Part shown: positions 32,702-40,208 of the stretch, in pieces
Position numbering within the stretch: the stretch's first letter is position 1
How the letters are laid out: every line of letters begins with the position of its first letter
NCBI RefSeq assembly: GCF_022538185.1
Contig: NZ_JAKYXC010000016.1
Location: forward strand, 1 to 64,000
DNA length: 64,000 bases
Direction: 5' to 3'
Origin: Microbacterium sp. CFH 31415
GTDB taxonomy: Bacteria > Actinomycetota > Actinomycetes > Actinomycetales > Microbacteriaceae
Made by a program: the position numbers and the translations under genes
The notes under the pieces: model-generated
What the model was told of the DNA's origin: nothing
Database searches by the model: none
What the model saw: the letters and a program-made list of their open reading frames with translations, nothing else

Positions 32702-33769
32702 TCAGGCCGCGGACCAGCCCCCGTCGCTCGCGAGGGTGACGCCGTTGATGTTCACGCCGTCGTCGGAGAGCAGGAAGGTGATGGATGCCGCGAGAGCGTC
32801 GGCCTCGACCGGGTCGGACATGATCGCCATGCCGGTGCGCACACGCGCCGCTCCGAGCGGGGATGCGAAGCTCGCCTCGATGTTGGTGATCGTCGCGCCG
32901 GGGGCGACCGCGTTGACGCGGATGCCGCTGGGGCCGTACATGAAGGCGCTCGACCTGGTGAGGCCCACGACGGCGTGCTTGGACGCGGTGTAGGCCGCAC
33001 CGGCGGCAGAGCCGCGCAGCGCGGCCTCGGATGCGGTGTTGACGATCGAGCCGCCGCCCTGCGCGAGCATCGTCGGGATGACCGCGCGCATGAGCTTCAT
33101 CGTGCCGTCGACGTTCACGCGGAAGACGCGCTGCCAGACGGCGTCGGAGACCTCGCCGACCGGCGTCATGTCGTCCATGATCCCGGCGATGTTCGCGAGG
33201 CCGTCGATGGTGTCGCCGGCCGTCTCGACGATGCGGGCGATCGCGTCGTCGTCGGTGATGTCGGCGACGACGGCGGCGATGTCGGCGTTCGCGTGCTCGG
33301 CGACGAGTTCGTCGAGGCGCTCCTGGCTGACGTCCACCGCGACGACGCGACCGCCCTCGCGCGCGATGCGGGACGCCGTGGCGCGGCCGATGCCCGAGCC
33401 TGCTCCGGTGACGATCACGGTCTGACCGGCGAAGCGGGCCTGGTCGATGCGTTCGGTCCACTCGCGCAGCGCGACCGGGGGCACGGCGTCATCGGCACCG
33501 TCGGCGGTGACGGCCGGGGCAGCGCCGGCGGCGCCCTCGGGCACATCGCCCGCGGCGGCACGCGCGATCAGGTCGTCGAGCATCTCCTTCGTGAAGGAGC
33601 CCCGGCTGAGCTTCACGAGTCGCTTGATCGCGAGACGGCGGACCGGCGTGAAGACGTCGGGGGTCTGCCCGCTCTGGGCGAGCAGGTGCGTGAGGATCGC
33701 GTTTCCGGCGGGGTCGGCCAGCCAGTCGGCGATCGAGGAGTCCCCCGTGAGGGGCTTCGGGTTGCCCAT
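32702..33769 (-). CDS. Short-chain dehydrogenase with N-terminal helical extension
   Basis: A 355-residue classical SDR. The NAD(P) loop is TGAGSGIGRA, the adenine-stabilising segment is NIAGIMDD, and the catalytic Ser (NTASEAAL) and Tyr-x3-Lys (AAYTASK) are intact. About 100 residues precede the fold. They include a helical stretch (SIADWLADPAGNAILTHLLA and RLAIKRLVKLSRGSFTKEML) resembling a module seen near the C-terminus of some bacterial GH3 beta-glucosidases, followed by an Ala/Gly linker. The substrate is unknown. The start has AAGGAG 8 bases upstream. It is divergent from a TetR gene with a palindromic operator between them. Confidence 0.85.
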   Translation of the reverse strand: MGNPKPLTGDSSIADWLADPAGNAILTHLLAQSGQTPDVFTPVRRLAIKRLVKLSRGSFTKEMLDDLIARAAAGDVPEGAAGAAPAVTADGADDAVPPVALREWTERIDQARFAGQTVIVTGAGSGIGRATASRIAREGGRVVAVDVSQERLDELVAEHANADIAAVVADITDDDAIARIVETAGDTIDGLANIAGIMDDMTPVGEVSDAVWQRVFRVNVDGTMKLMRAVIPTMLAQGGGSIVNTASEAALRGSAAGAAYTASKHAVVGLTRSSAFMYGPSGIRVNAVAPGATITNIEASFASPLGAARVRTGMAIMSDPVEADALAASITFLLSDDGVNINGVTLASDGGWSAA

Positions 33770-33786
33770 GATGAGCTCCTTCCTAA

Positions 33787-33804
33787 CCGGACATCGTTGT
33801 CCGG
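33787..33804. promoter_or_regulatory. Probable TetR operator between SDR and tetR genes
   Basis: CCGGACA-TCGT-TGTCCGG is a perfect 7-bp inverted repeat with a 4-base spacer, located between the divergent SDR (start 33769) and TetR (start 33820). It lies 4 bases upstream of the tetR -10 TATGCT (33808-33813), where bound repressor would block RNA polymerase. Confidence 0.75.
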
Positions 33805-33819
33805 AACTATGCTACACCC

Positions 33820-34383
33820 GTGCAGAGCACCGCATCCCCCCGTGCGAACCGTGGTCCCGCCGCCGCCGCCGAGAATCGCAGAGCCCTGATCGCCGCCGCG
33901 CGCGAGGTGTACGCCGACGGCGGCCTCGCCGCGCCCTTCAGTGCCGTCGCCAAGCGCGCCGGCGTCGGACAGGGCAGTCTTTATCGGCATTTCCCCGATC
34001 GCACGGCGCTCGCCGTCGCGGTGTTCGAGGAGAACGTCGCCGAGCTCGAGGAGTACATCTCCGACCCCGACCGCACGATCGACGACCTGCTCGACCGGGT
34101 CGTGGCCCAGGCGGTCGAGTCCACCGCGCTGCTCGAGCTCATCACGGCCGACCTGCACGACCCGCGCGTGCAGCCGCTCGGCGAGCGCTTCGCCGTCGTC
34201 GTGTCGTCGCTGGTCGAACGCGAGCACCGTGCCGGACGCATCGGCGACCACATCGACGCCGAGGATGTGACGATGGCAGCGGTGATGCTGGCCACCGAAC
34301 TGGCCCGCACCGACCCGCCGGCCCGGCCCGCCGTCGCCTCGAGGGCCAGGCACCTGTTCGCCGCCGCGTTCGCGCCGCGCTGA
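33820..34383 (+). CDS. TetR/AcrR family regulator
   Basis: A 187-residue repressor with an N-terminal helix-turn-helix domain (about 20-66: NRRALIAAAREVYADGGL then SAVAKRAGVGQGSLYRHFPDR) and a helical ligand-binding C-terminal domain. The GTG start is leaderless behind TATGCT. It probably represses itself and the divergent SDR gene through the CCGGACA-N4-TGTCCGG palindrome. The ligand is presumably linked to the SDR substrate (inference). Confidence 0.88.
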   Translation: MQSTASPRANRGPAAAAENRRALIAAAREVYADGGLAAPFSAVAKRAGVGQGSLYRHFPDRTALAVAVFEENVAELEEYISDPDRTIDDLLDRVVAQAVESTALLELITADLHDPRVQPLGERFAVVVSSLVEREHRAGRIGDHIDAEDVTMAAVMLATELARTDPPARPAVASRARHLFAAAFAPR

Positions 34384-34393
34384 CGCGGCGCCC

Positions 34394-34399
34394 TATGCT
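34394..34399 (+). promoter_or_regulatory. Leaderless -10 element TATGCT
   Basis: TATGCT ends 7 bases before the ATG at 34406, in the short gap after the TetR gene. Confidence 0.5.
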
Positions 34400-34405
34400 C
34401 CTCGC

Positions 34406-34723
34406 ATGGGCAGGTTCATCTACGACACGACGGCGAACTCGGTCGACATCGATGATCGGACCCTCGCGCACCTGCGCATCGTGATCATGAACAAGCTCCG
34501 CCGGGGGGAGCCCTTCATGTTCGACGTCGAGGTGGGCGACGGCAGCGGTCGTCGAAGCTTCTGGATCCATCCCTCCGTGCCGCTGCAGTTCCACTTCTTC
34601 GGCAGCCGTCAGCCGCGGGTCAACCGACGCTGGATCGAAGACCTGATGCTGTCTGCGAGCGGGCCCTCCGGTCTCTCGATCGTCCCCGAGCCGACCGAGG
34701 ACGCCGCGCCCGACGAGGACTGA
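34406..34723 (+). CDS. Small DUF7882-like protein, paralogue A
   Basis: A 105-residue beta-rich protein of a small Microbacteriaceae family without a known function (DUF7882-like). Landmarks are MGRFIYDTTANSVDIDDRTLAHLRIVIMNKLRRGEPF given as two parts: the start MGRFIYDTTANSVDI, then LAHLRIVIMNKLRRGE, WIHPSVPLQF and RRWIEDLM. The paralogue encoded head-on immediately downstream shares all of these. It has an acidic tail ending DED. The start is set by leaderless TATGCT. Its 3' end forms one arm of a 14-bp hairpin with the end of the convergent paralogue. Confidence 0.7.
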   Translation: MGRFIYDTTANSVDIDDRTLAHLRIVIMNKLRRGEPFMFDVEVGDGSGRRSFWIHPSVPLQFHFFGSRQPRVNRRWIEDLMLSASGPSGLSIVPEPTEDAAPDED

Positions 34724-34741
34724 GCGCCTCAGTCCTCGTCG
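34711..34741. terminator. Hairpin formed by the two coding 3' ends
   Basis: CGACGAGGACTGAG (34711-34724) and CTCAGTCCTCGTCG (34728-34741) are perfect complements with the loop CGC. The stem contains the last codons and stop of both convergent paralogues. Confidence 0.8.
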
Positions 34742-35160
34742 CCGGGGGCGGGGAACTCGGTGCCCGCCACCCGCAGGGTGCCGACATCGAGGCTGTCGAC
34801 CTCGACCGCGCCGAGCGTGATGTCGCCCTCCGCCGTGCCGCCCGCCGGGGCGGGCGCGGAGTCGATGTGCTCCGCGACGAGGGTGATGCCGCCCGAAGAG
34901 CTGGCCGAGTTGGCGAGGTCTTCGACCCACCGCCGGCTGAGCTGCGTCGGCTCGGGGTCGTCGAAGACGAAGCGCAGCGGAATGGAGGGGTGCAGCCACA
35001 GCGTGCTGCGCCCACGCGGTTCATCGTCCGGATGCTCCCAGGACACGGTGAAGCTCTCACCCCGCCGCAGCTTCGTCGTGATGACGACCTTGAGATGGGC
35101 CAGCGCCCGGTCTTCGATGTGGATCGGAGTGGCCGAGCCGCCGTAGTAGATGGTCCCCAC
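34729..35160 (-). CDS. Small DUF7882-like protein, paralogue B
   Basis: A 143-residue paralogue of the convergent neighbour. Shared blocks are MGTIYYGGSATPIHIEDRAL, LAHLKVVITTKLRRGESF, LWLHPSIPLRF and RRWVEDLANSA. It differs by a roughly 30-residue longer C-terminal beta-rich tail (GDITLGAVEVDSLDVGTLRV) that again ends in an acidic motif, GDED. GTG start, leaderless behind TAGGAT (35172-35167), 7 bases away. The function is unknown. The head-on arrangement suggests an inverted duplication. Confidence 0.7.
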   Translation of the reverse strand: MGTIYYGGSATPIHIEDRALAHLKVVITTKLRRGESFTVSWEHPDDEPRGRSTLWLHPSIPLRFVFDDPEPTQLSRRWVEDLANSASSSGGITLVAEHIDSAPAPAGGTAEGDITLGAVEVDSLDVGTLRVAGTEFPAPGDED

Positions 35161-35169
35161 GCCGCGATC

Positions 35170-35814
35170 CTATGCCTTGCCGCCCCGCCGAGGCTCCGGT
35201 TCCAGCAGGCGTGCGAGAAGATCGAGCGATTCGGCCTGGGTGACCGACTCGTCGAGCATCCACTGAGTCTGCAGCCCGTCGGACGCCGCGATGACCAGCG
35301 ACGCCACAGCCGCGGCGTCGACGTCGGCACGGATGCGCCCGGACGTCTGCCCGCGCTCGACCCGCTCGACGAGGTCGGCGCGCACCGCCGCGAAACGCTC
35401 GGTGGCGAAGGCGGTCGCGTCGGGATGGCCGGACTCGAGGGCTGCCGCCACGAGCGTCGAGTACAGCTGCACGAGCCCGGGCACGGCGTGGTTGCGGCCA
35501 GCGGATGCGGTCATGATGTCGACCGGCGACGCGTCGACGCCGTGCGGCTCGGCCTCGCCCTGCTGGCGCTCCGCCTCGCGGTACACCTCGACGAGCAGCT
35601 GTTCGCGCGACGAGAAGTAGTGCGTCAGCGCGGCATGCGAGACGCCGATCTCCTGCGCGATCGAGCGCAGGCTGGTGCCGGCCGACCCCCGACGCGCGAA
35701 AACCTCGATGGCGCGGTCGAGGATCTGCTGCCGCCGGGCGAGACCCTTCGCGTACGGCCCGCGCGGTCGGGATGCAGCGTCGTCGTCGGTGGCGACGGCG
35801 GGCTCTTCGGGCAT
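35170..35814 (-). CDS. TetR/AcrR family regulator
   Basis: A 214-residue TetR-type repressor. The HTH region is at about 25-70: RRQQILDRAIEVFARRG then SLRSIAQEIGVSHAALTHYF. It is divergent from the sugar isomerase/oxidoreductase pair. A perfect 22-bp palindrome between them (35836-35857) is the likely operator. The ATG follows a leaderless -10 TAGGAT (35826-35821), so the palindrome covers its own -35 region and autorepression is expected. Effector: probably a metabolite of the divergent pathway (inference). Confidence 0.88.
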   Translation of the reverse strand: MPEEPAVATDDDAASRPRGPYAKGLARRQQILDRAIEVFARRGSAGTSLRSIAQEIGVSHAALTHYFSSREQLLVEVYREAERQQGEAEPHGVDASPVDIMTASAGRNHAVPGLVQLYSTLVAAALESGHPDATAFATERFAAVRADLVERVERGQTSGRIRADVDAAAVASLVIAASDGLQTQWMLDESVTQAESLDLLARLLEPEPRRGGKA

Positions 35815-35835
35815 GCAGGCATCCTAGCCAGATCT

Positions 35836-35857
35836 AAAACCTCCATGTGGAGGTTTT
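35836..35857. promoter_or_regulatory. Perfect 22-bp TetR operator
   Basis: AAAACCTCCA and TGGAGGTTTT are exact inverted copies around a 2-base centre. It is one of the few AT-rich blocks in the window. It lies between the TetR gene and the isomerase operon, just upstream of the latter's -10 TACCGT (35862-35867). Confidence 0.85.
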
Positions 35858-35918
35858 GTGCTACCGTGCTCACGTGGCGCCACTCGGCCACGTCGGCGTC
35901 GACCACAGGAGAGGTTCC

Positions 35919-36725
35919 ATGACGGCACTCACATCGGTTCAGCTGTTCACCGTGAAGGACGCCCTCGAGGCCGATCTGGACGGCACCCTCGCCGAGATCG
36001 CCCGCCGCGGTTTCACCGCCGTCGAGCCGTACGACTTCGTCCGTCGCGCGGCGCCGCTCGCGGCATCCCTCACCGCTCACGGCCTCACCGCCCCCACCGG
36101 CCACGCATTCCTGGCATCGACCTCCTTCGTCAACCCCGACGGCAGCGGCACCGCCCTCCCGGTGCCGACGCCCGACGAGGTGTTCGACGCCGCCGAGACC
36201 CTCGGCATGGGCACCGTCATCGACCCGTACACCGAGCCCGCCCGCTGGGAGACGCGCGAGCAGATCGAAGAGACCGCACGCCTGCTCAACGCCGCCGCCG
36301 AGATCGCGGCGGGGCGCGGGCTGCGCGTGGGGTACCACAACCATGCGCACGAGCTCGAAGCGCAGATCGGCGGGCAGACCGGGCTCGAGCTGCTCGCCGA
36401 GCTGCTGGACCCGCGGGTCGTGCTCGAGGTCGACCTGTACTGGGCGGCCCGCGCCGGAGTCGACCCCGCCGCGCTGCTCACCACGCTGGGCGACCGCGTC
36501 ATCGCGGTCCACGTCAAGGACGGCACGCTCGACGCGGAGGCGATCACGGCGTACCCGCCCGCTGACCAGGTGCCGGCGGGGACGGGCAGCGTTCCGCTGA
36601 CCGCGGCGCTGGATGCGGCATCCGCTCTCGAGTTCGCCATCGTCGAGTTCGACGCCTACGCCGGCGATCTGTTCGACGCGATCGAGCAGAGCCGCGTCTT
36701 CCTCGACGAGCGGGCGGCGGTCTGA
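35919..36725 (+). CDS. Sugar phosphate isomerase/epimerase (xylose isomerase-like TIM barrel)
   Basis: A 268-residue AP-endonuclease-2-fold TIM barrel of the kind found in inositol and hexuronate pathways. Metal-binding acidic and His residues appear in RVGYHNHAHELE, VVLEVDLYWAARAG and VIAVHVKDG; the final Glu lies in FAIVEFDAY. The strong ribosome site AGGAGA precedes ATG 35919. Its TGA overlaps the next ATG (TGATG). With the following Gfo/Idh/MocA gene it forms a two-gene operon under the TetR palindrome, a typical pair for oxidising then isomerising a sugar or cyclitol. The actual substrate is not evident. Confidence 0.85.
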   Translation: MTALTSVQLFTVKDALEADLDGTLAEIARRGFTAVEPYDFVRRAAPLAASLTAHGLTAPTGHAFLASTSFVNPDGSGTALPVPTPDEVFDAAETLGMGTVIDPYTEPARWETREQIEETARLLNAAAEIAAGRGLRVGYHNHAHELEAQIGGQTGLELLAELLDPRVVLEVDLYWAARAGVDPAALLTTLGDRVIAVHVKDGTLDAEAITAYPPADQVPAGTGSVPLTAALDAASALEFAIVEFDAYAGDLFDAIEQSRVFLDERAAV

Positions 36726-37855
36726 TGAGCGCGCCCGCCGGCGTCGGCATCATCGGCGCAGGGAACATCAGCGACCAGTACCTGCGGAACCTCACGGCCT
36801 TCCCCGATGTGAACGTCATCGCGATCGGCGACCTGCTCGAGCACCGCGCGCGCGAGCAGGCGGCGAAGTACGGGGTGCCGAAGGCCGGGGGCGTCGACCT
36901 CGTGCTCGGCGACCCGGAGATCGAGATCGTCGTCAACCTCACCATCCCCGCGGTGCACGTCGAGGTGTCCGAGGCGATCCTGGCCGCGGGCAAGCACGTG
37001 TGGACCGAGAAGCCCATTGGCGTCGATCGTGCGTCGTCGCTGCGCATGCTCGAGAAGGCGGATGCCGCGGGTCTTCGCGTCGGCGTCGCTCCCGACACGG
37101 TGCTCGGACCCGGCGTGCAGACGGCGAAGCGCGCGATCGCCCGCGGAGACATCGGGCGCCCGCTGTTCGCGCAGACGACGTTCCAATGGCAGGGGCCGGA
37201 GATCTTCCACCCCAACCCCGCGTTCCTCTACGCCGTCGGCGGCGGTCCGCTGCTCGACATGGGCCCGTACTACGTCTCGGCGCTCGTCCACGTCTTCGGT
37301 CCCGTCGCGTCGGTCGCGGCGGTCGGCCTGCGCGCCACCGACTCGCGCGTCGTGCAGGTCGGGCCGCTCGCCGGGCAGGAGTTCCCCGTCGAGATCCCCT
37401 CGACCGTCTCGGTGCTGACGCAGTTCGAGGATGGCGGCCAGGCGTCGAGCCTGTACAGCACCGATTCGCCGCTGCTGCGCCAGGGCGTCGTTGAGATCAC
37501 CGGCACCGAAGGGACGCTGGTCATCCCCGATCCGAACACATTCGGCGGTCCGATCACGATCACGCGGCCGCTCGCCGAGATGATCGTGCCGCCGGCGCCG
37601 GTGGTGCAGGAGGTCGTCGAGGTCGAGCAGGAGGGCGTTCTCGCCGGCCGCGGCGTGGGCCTGCTGGACATGGTGCGGTCGATTCGCGCCGGTCGCCCGC
37701 ACGTCGCGACGGGGCGCTTCGGCTACCACGTGCTCGACACGCTGCTCTCGATCGAGGAGTCCGTCGAGTCCGGCGCCTTCGTGCCGGTGCAGAGCACGAT
37801 CGACGAGGTCGGGTCGATCCCGGCCGACTTCGACCCGTACGCCGCGACGCTGTAG
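36725..37855 (+). CDS. Gfo/Idh/MocA family oxidoreductase
   Basis: A 376-residue NAD(P)-dependent sugar or cyclitol dehydrogenase. The Rossmann motif is GVGIIGAGNISDQYLRNL, the conserved EKP motif is VWTEKPIGVD, and the active-site segment is GGGPLLDMGPYYVSALVHVFG with Asp and His in catalytic positions. Length is typical. Its ATG overlaps the isomerase stop. It probably acts in sequence with the isomerase under TetR control. The substrate is unknown. Confidence 0.9.
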   Translation: MSAPAGVGIIGAGNISDQYLRNLTAFPDVNVIAIGDLLEHRAREQAAKYGVPKAGGVDLVLGDPEIEIVVNLTIPAVHVEVSEAILAAGKHVWTEKPIGVDRASSLRMLEKADAAGLRVGVAPDTVLGPGVQTAKRAIARGDIGRPLFAQTTFQWQGPEIFHPNPAFLYAVGGGPLLDMGPYYVSALVHVFGPVASVAAVGLRATDSRVVQVGPLAGQEFPVEIPSTVSVLTQFEDGGQASSLYSTDSPLLRQGVVEITGTEGTLVIPDPNTFGGPITITRPLAEMIVPPAPVVQEVVEVEQEGVLAGRGVGLLDMVRSIRAGRPHVATGRFGYHVLDTLLSIEESVESGAFVPVQSTIDEVGSIPADFDPYAATL

Positions 37856-37887
37856 CTCGCCGCAGACTCGGCCTCTCCGCGCCGGTG

Positions 37888-38523
37888 TCAGCGGGTGGCG
37901 CGGGCCAGGTTCGCCTCGAGCTGGGCCTTCGTCTGCCGCGACACGTACGCCGGCTGGTCGCGCTCGACGCGCCAGCTCTCGGCGACCGAGCCGATGTCGA
38001 CGGTGTCGAACCCGAACTCGTCGTACAGCCCCGTGACGAACGCCACGGCGTCGGGGTGGTCGCTCGCGGTGGCGAGCGCGCGACGGTCCTCGGTGCCGGA
38101 GGGGGCACCCGTCGTGAGGATGTCCGTCGAGTACAGGTGGTTGAACGCCTTCACGACCTTCGAGGTGGGCAGGTGCTCCTGCAGCATCCCGGTCGTGGTC
38201 GTCTGCTTGGCGTCGAGCGCGGCGATCCGGCCGTCGCGCTCCCAGTAGTAGTTGTTCGTGTCGAGGACGATCTTGCCCGCGAGGGGCTCGACCGGGATCT
38301 GGTCCAGCGCCTTGAGCGGCACGGTCACGATGACGACGTCACCGGATGCCGCGGCATCCGTCACGGTCCCTGCCGAGACATTCGGACCGAGCTCTCCGGC
38401 GAGCGCCGTCAGCGTCTCGGGACCCCGCGAATTGCTGATCACGACCTCGTACCCGCGCTCGGCGAGGCCGCGCGCGAGGGTCGATCCGATGTGTCCTGCT
38501 CCGATGATTCCGACTCGTGTCAT
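37888..38523 (-). CDS. NADPH-dependent F420 reductase-like / Rossmann oxidoreductase
   Basis: A 211-residue protein starting MTRVGIIGAGHIGSTLARGL, the dinucleotide motif of the F420H2:NADP oxidoreductase-like (pyrroline-5-carboxylate reductase-like) group. Further conserved features are VVISNSRGPETL, VTVPLKALDQIP and VLDTNNYYWERDG. The lack of the full catalytic features of a characterised enzyme keeps the function generic. No ribosome site or -10 is obvious upstream of the ATG, even though the N-terminus clearly begins there. It is followed, in the same direction, by a gap of 32 bases to the convergent gene. Confidence 0.8.
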   Translation of the reverse strand: MTRVGIIGAGHIGSTLARGLAERGYEVVISNSRGPETLTALAGELGPNVSAGTVTDAAASGDVVIVTVPLKALDQIPVEPLAGKIVLDTNNYYWERDGRIAALDAKQTTTTGMLQEHLPTSKVVKAFNHLYSTDILTTGAPSGTEDRRALATASDHPDAVAFVTGLYDEFGFDTVDIGSVAESWRVERDQPAYVSRQTKAQLEANLARATR

Positions 38524-38541
38524 GCCGGAGGAGAACGCGCA

Positions 38542-38571
38542 GACGCCCGGCGGGAATTCCCGCCGGGCGTC
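38542..38571. terminator. 30-bp perfect palindrome after the aminotransferase gene
   Basis: GACGCCCGGCGGGAA followed directly by TTCCCGCCGGGCGTC is a perfect 15+15 palindrome located 10 bases downstream of the aminotransferase stop (minus strand). It is a strong terminator candidate separating that gene from the co-directional reductase gene. Confidence 0.8.
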
Positions 38572-38581
38572 ATGCGGCGAC

Positions 38582-39985
38582 TCAGAGCCGGGTCCAGGCC
38601 TCCGTCAGCACCGAGCGGAGGATCTGCTCGATCTCGGTGAACTCGTCCGGTCCGATGGTCAGCGGCGGCGCGAGCTGGATCACGGGGTCGCCGCGGTCGT
38701 CGGCCCGGCAGTACAGGCCGGCGTCGAACAGGGCCTTCGAGAGGAAGCCGCGCAGAAGACGCTCGGACTCGTCGTCGTCGAACGTCTCCTTCGTCACCTT
38801 GTCCTTCACCAGCTCGATGCCGAAGAAGTATCCGTCGCCGCGCACGTCGCCGACGATGGGCAGGTCGGTCAGCTTCTCGAGCGTCTGGCGGAAGATCGGC
38901 GAGTTCTCGCGCACCCGCTCGGGCAGGCCCTCTTCCTCGAAGATGTCGAGGTTCTCGAGCGCCACGGCGGCCGCGACAGGGTGACCGCCGAAGGTGTAGC
39001 CGTGGTAGAACGCGGTGTCGCCGTGGGCGAACGGCTCGTAGATGCGGTCCGAGACGACCGTGCCGCCGAGGGGCGCGTAGCCGCTGGTGACCGCCTTGGC
39101 GAACGTGATCATGTCGGGCTGGTACCCGTACGCGTCGCACGCGAACATGTGCCCGATGCGGCCGAAGGCGCAGATGACCTCGTCCGACACCAGCAGCACG
39201 TCGTACTTGTCGCAGATCTCGCGGACCCGCTGGAAGTAACCGGGAGGGGGCGGGAAGCATCCGCCGGAGTTCTGCACCGGCTCGAGGAAGACCGCCGCGA
39301 CGGTGTCGGGACCCTCGAACTGGATCATCTCCTCGATACGGTCGGCGGCCCACACGCCGAACTCCTCGAGGCTGCCCGTGGGAGCGCCCATGTCTTCGGC
39401 GCGGTAGAAGTTCGTGTTCGGCACGCGGAAGCCGCCAGGCGTGAGCGGCTCGAACATCGCCTTCATGGCGGGGATGCCGGTGATCGCGAGGGCACCCTGC
39501 GGGGTGCCGTGGTAGGCGACGGATCGCGAGATCACCTTGTGCTTGGTGGGCTTCCCCTGCAGCTTCCAGTAGTACTTCGCGAGTTTGAAGGCCGTCTCGA
39601 CCGCCTCGCCGCCTCCCGTGGAGAAGAAGACCTTGTTGAGATCGCCGGGCGCGTAGTCGGCGATGCGGTCGGCCAGCTCGATCGCGGCAGGGTGCGCGTA
39701 CGACCAGATCGGGAAGAAGGCGAGCTGCTCGGCCTGCTTCGCGGCGACCTCGGCGATGCGCTTGCGGCCGTGGCCGGCGGCGACGACGAACAGGCCGGCC
39801 AGGCCATCGATGTACTTCCTGCCCTGCGAGTCCCAGATGTGGTGGCCCTCGCCCTTGACGATGATCGGTACGCCCGGTCCTTCGGTCATCACCGACTGGC
39901 GGGCGAAGTGCATCCACAGATGATCCTTGGCCATCTGCTGGAGCTCGGCCTCGGTGCGGGCGTGGCGTTCGGTCGTGGTCGACAT
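38582..39985 (-). CDS. Class III aminotransferase (omega-transaminase type)
   Basis: A 467-residue PLP aminotransferase of class III, like putrescine, beta-alanine:pyruvate or other omega-amine transaminases. Signatures are YIDGLAGLFVVAAGHGRKRI, FFSTGGGEAVETAFKLAKYY, VAAVFLEPVQNSGG, the Asp in VLLVSDEVICAFGR, and the PLP lysine in ITFAKAVTSGYAPLGG. The specific amine donor cannot be set from sequence. A GGAAGG ribosome site lies 8 bases upstream and a TAGGGT hexamer lies at 40019-40014. Monocistronic, divergent from the iron transporter. Confidence 0.9.
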   Translation of the reverse strand: MSTTTERHARTEAELQQMAKDHLWMHFARQSVMTEGPGVPIIVKGEGHHIWDSQGRKYIDGLAGLFVVAAGHGRKRIAEVAAKQAEQLAFFPIWSYAHPAAIELADRIADYAPGDLNKVFFSTGGGEAVETAFKLAKYYWKLQGKPTKHKVISRSVAYHGTPQGALAITGIPAMKAMFEPLTPGGFRVPNTNFYRAEDMGAPTGSLEEFGVWAADRIEEMIQFEGPDTVAAVFLEPVQNSGGCFPPPPGYFQRVREICDKYDVLLVSDEVICAFGRIGHMFACDAYGYQPDMITFAKAVTSGYAPLGGTVVSDRIYEPFAHGDTAFYHGYTFGGHPVAAAVALENLDIFEEEGLPERVRENSPIFRQTLEKLTDLPIVGDVRGDGYFFGIELVKDKVTKETFDDDESERLLRGFLSKALFDAGLYCRADDRGDPVIQLAPPLTIGPDEFTEIEQILRSVLTEAWTRL

Positions 39986-40161
39986 GGGTGGGCCTTCCGT
40001 AGGACGTGTCCCCGACCCTACGCCGTAGGCCCTCGGGTGCGTCAGTGGCCTCGGCAGACAATTGGTGCGGTCTCACCGACCCGTCCGGACGCGCTGACGT
40101 GGCGCAGGCTCGGCGTCATCGCGCGCGCTCGAGCGTCACATGTTCGATCATGCACGCTCAC

Positions 40162-40180
40162 TAAGGTTAGGCTTACCTGA
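40162..40180. promoter_or_regulatory. DtxR/IdeR-type iron box
   Basis: TAAGGTTAGGCTTACCTGA matches 16 of 19 positions of the DtxR/IdeR consensus TTAGGTTAGGCTAACCTAA. It lies 29 bases upstream of the iron-binding lipoprotein ATG and just before a possible -10 TACGTT (40186-40191). This implies repression by Fe2+-bound DtxR/IdeR. Confidence 0.85.
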
Positions 40181-40208
40181 TCCGATACGTTCGCGAAGGA
40201 GATCCTGC

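Noticed and set aside
35836..35857. AT-rich palindrome considered as a terminator of the TetR gene
   Set aside because: It lies upstream of both divergent start codons, not downstream of any gene, so an operator is the better reading.
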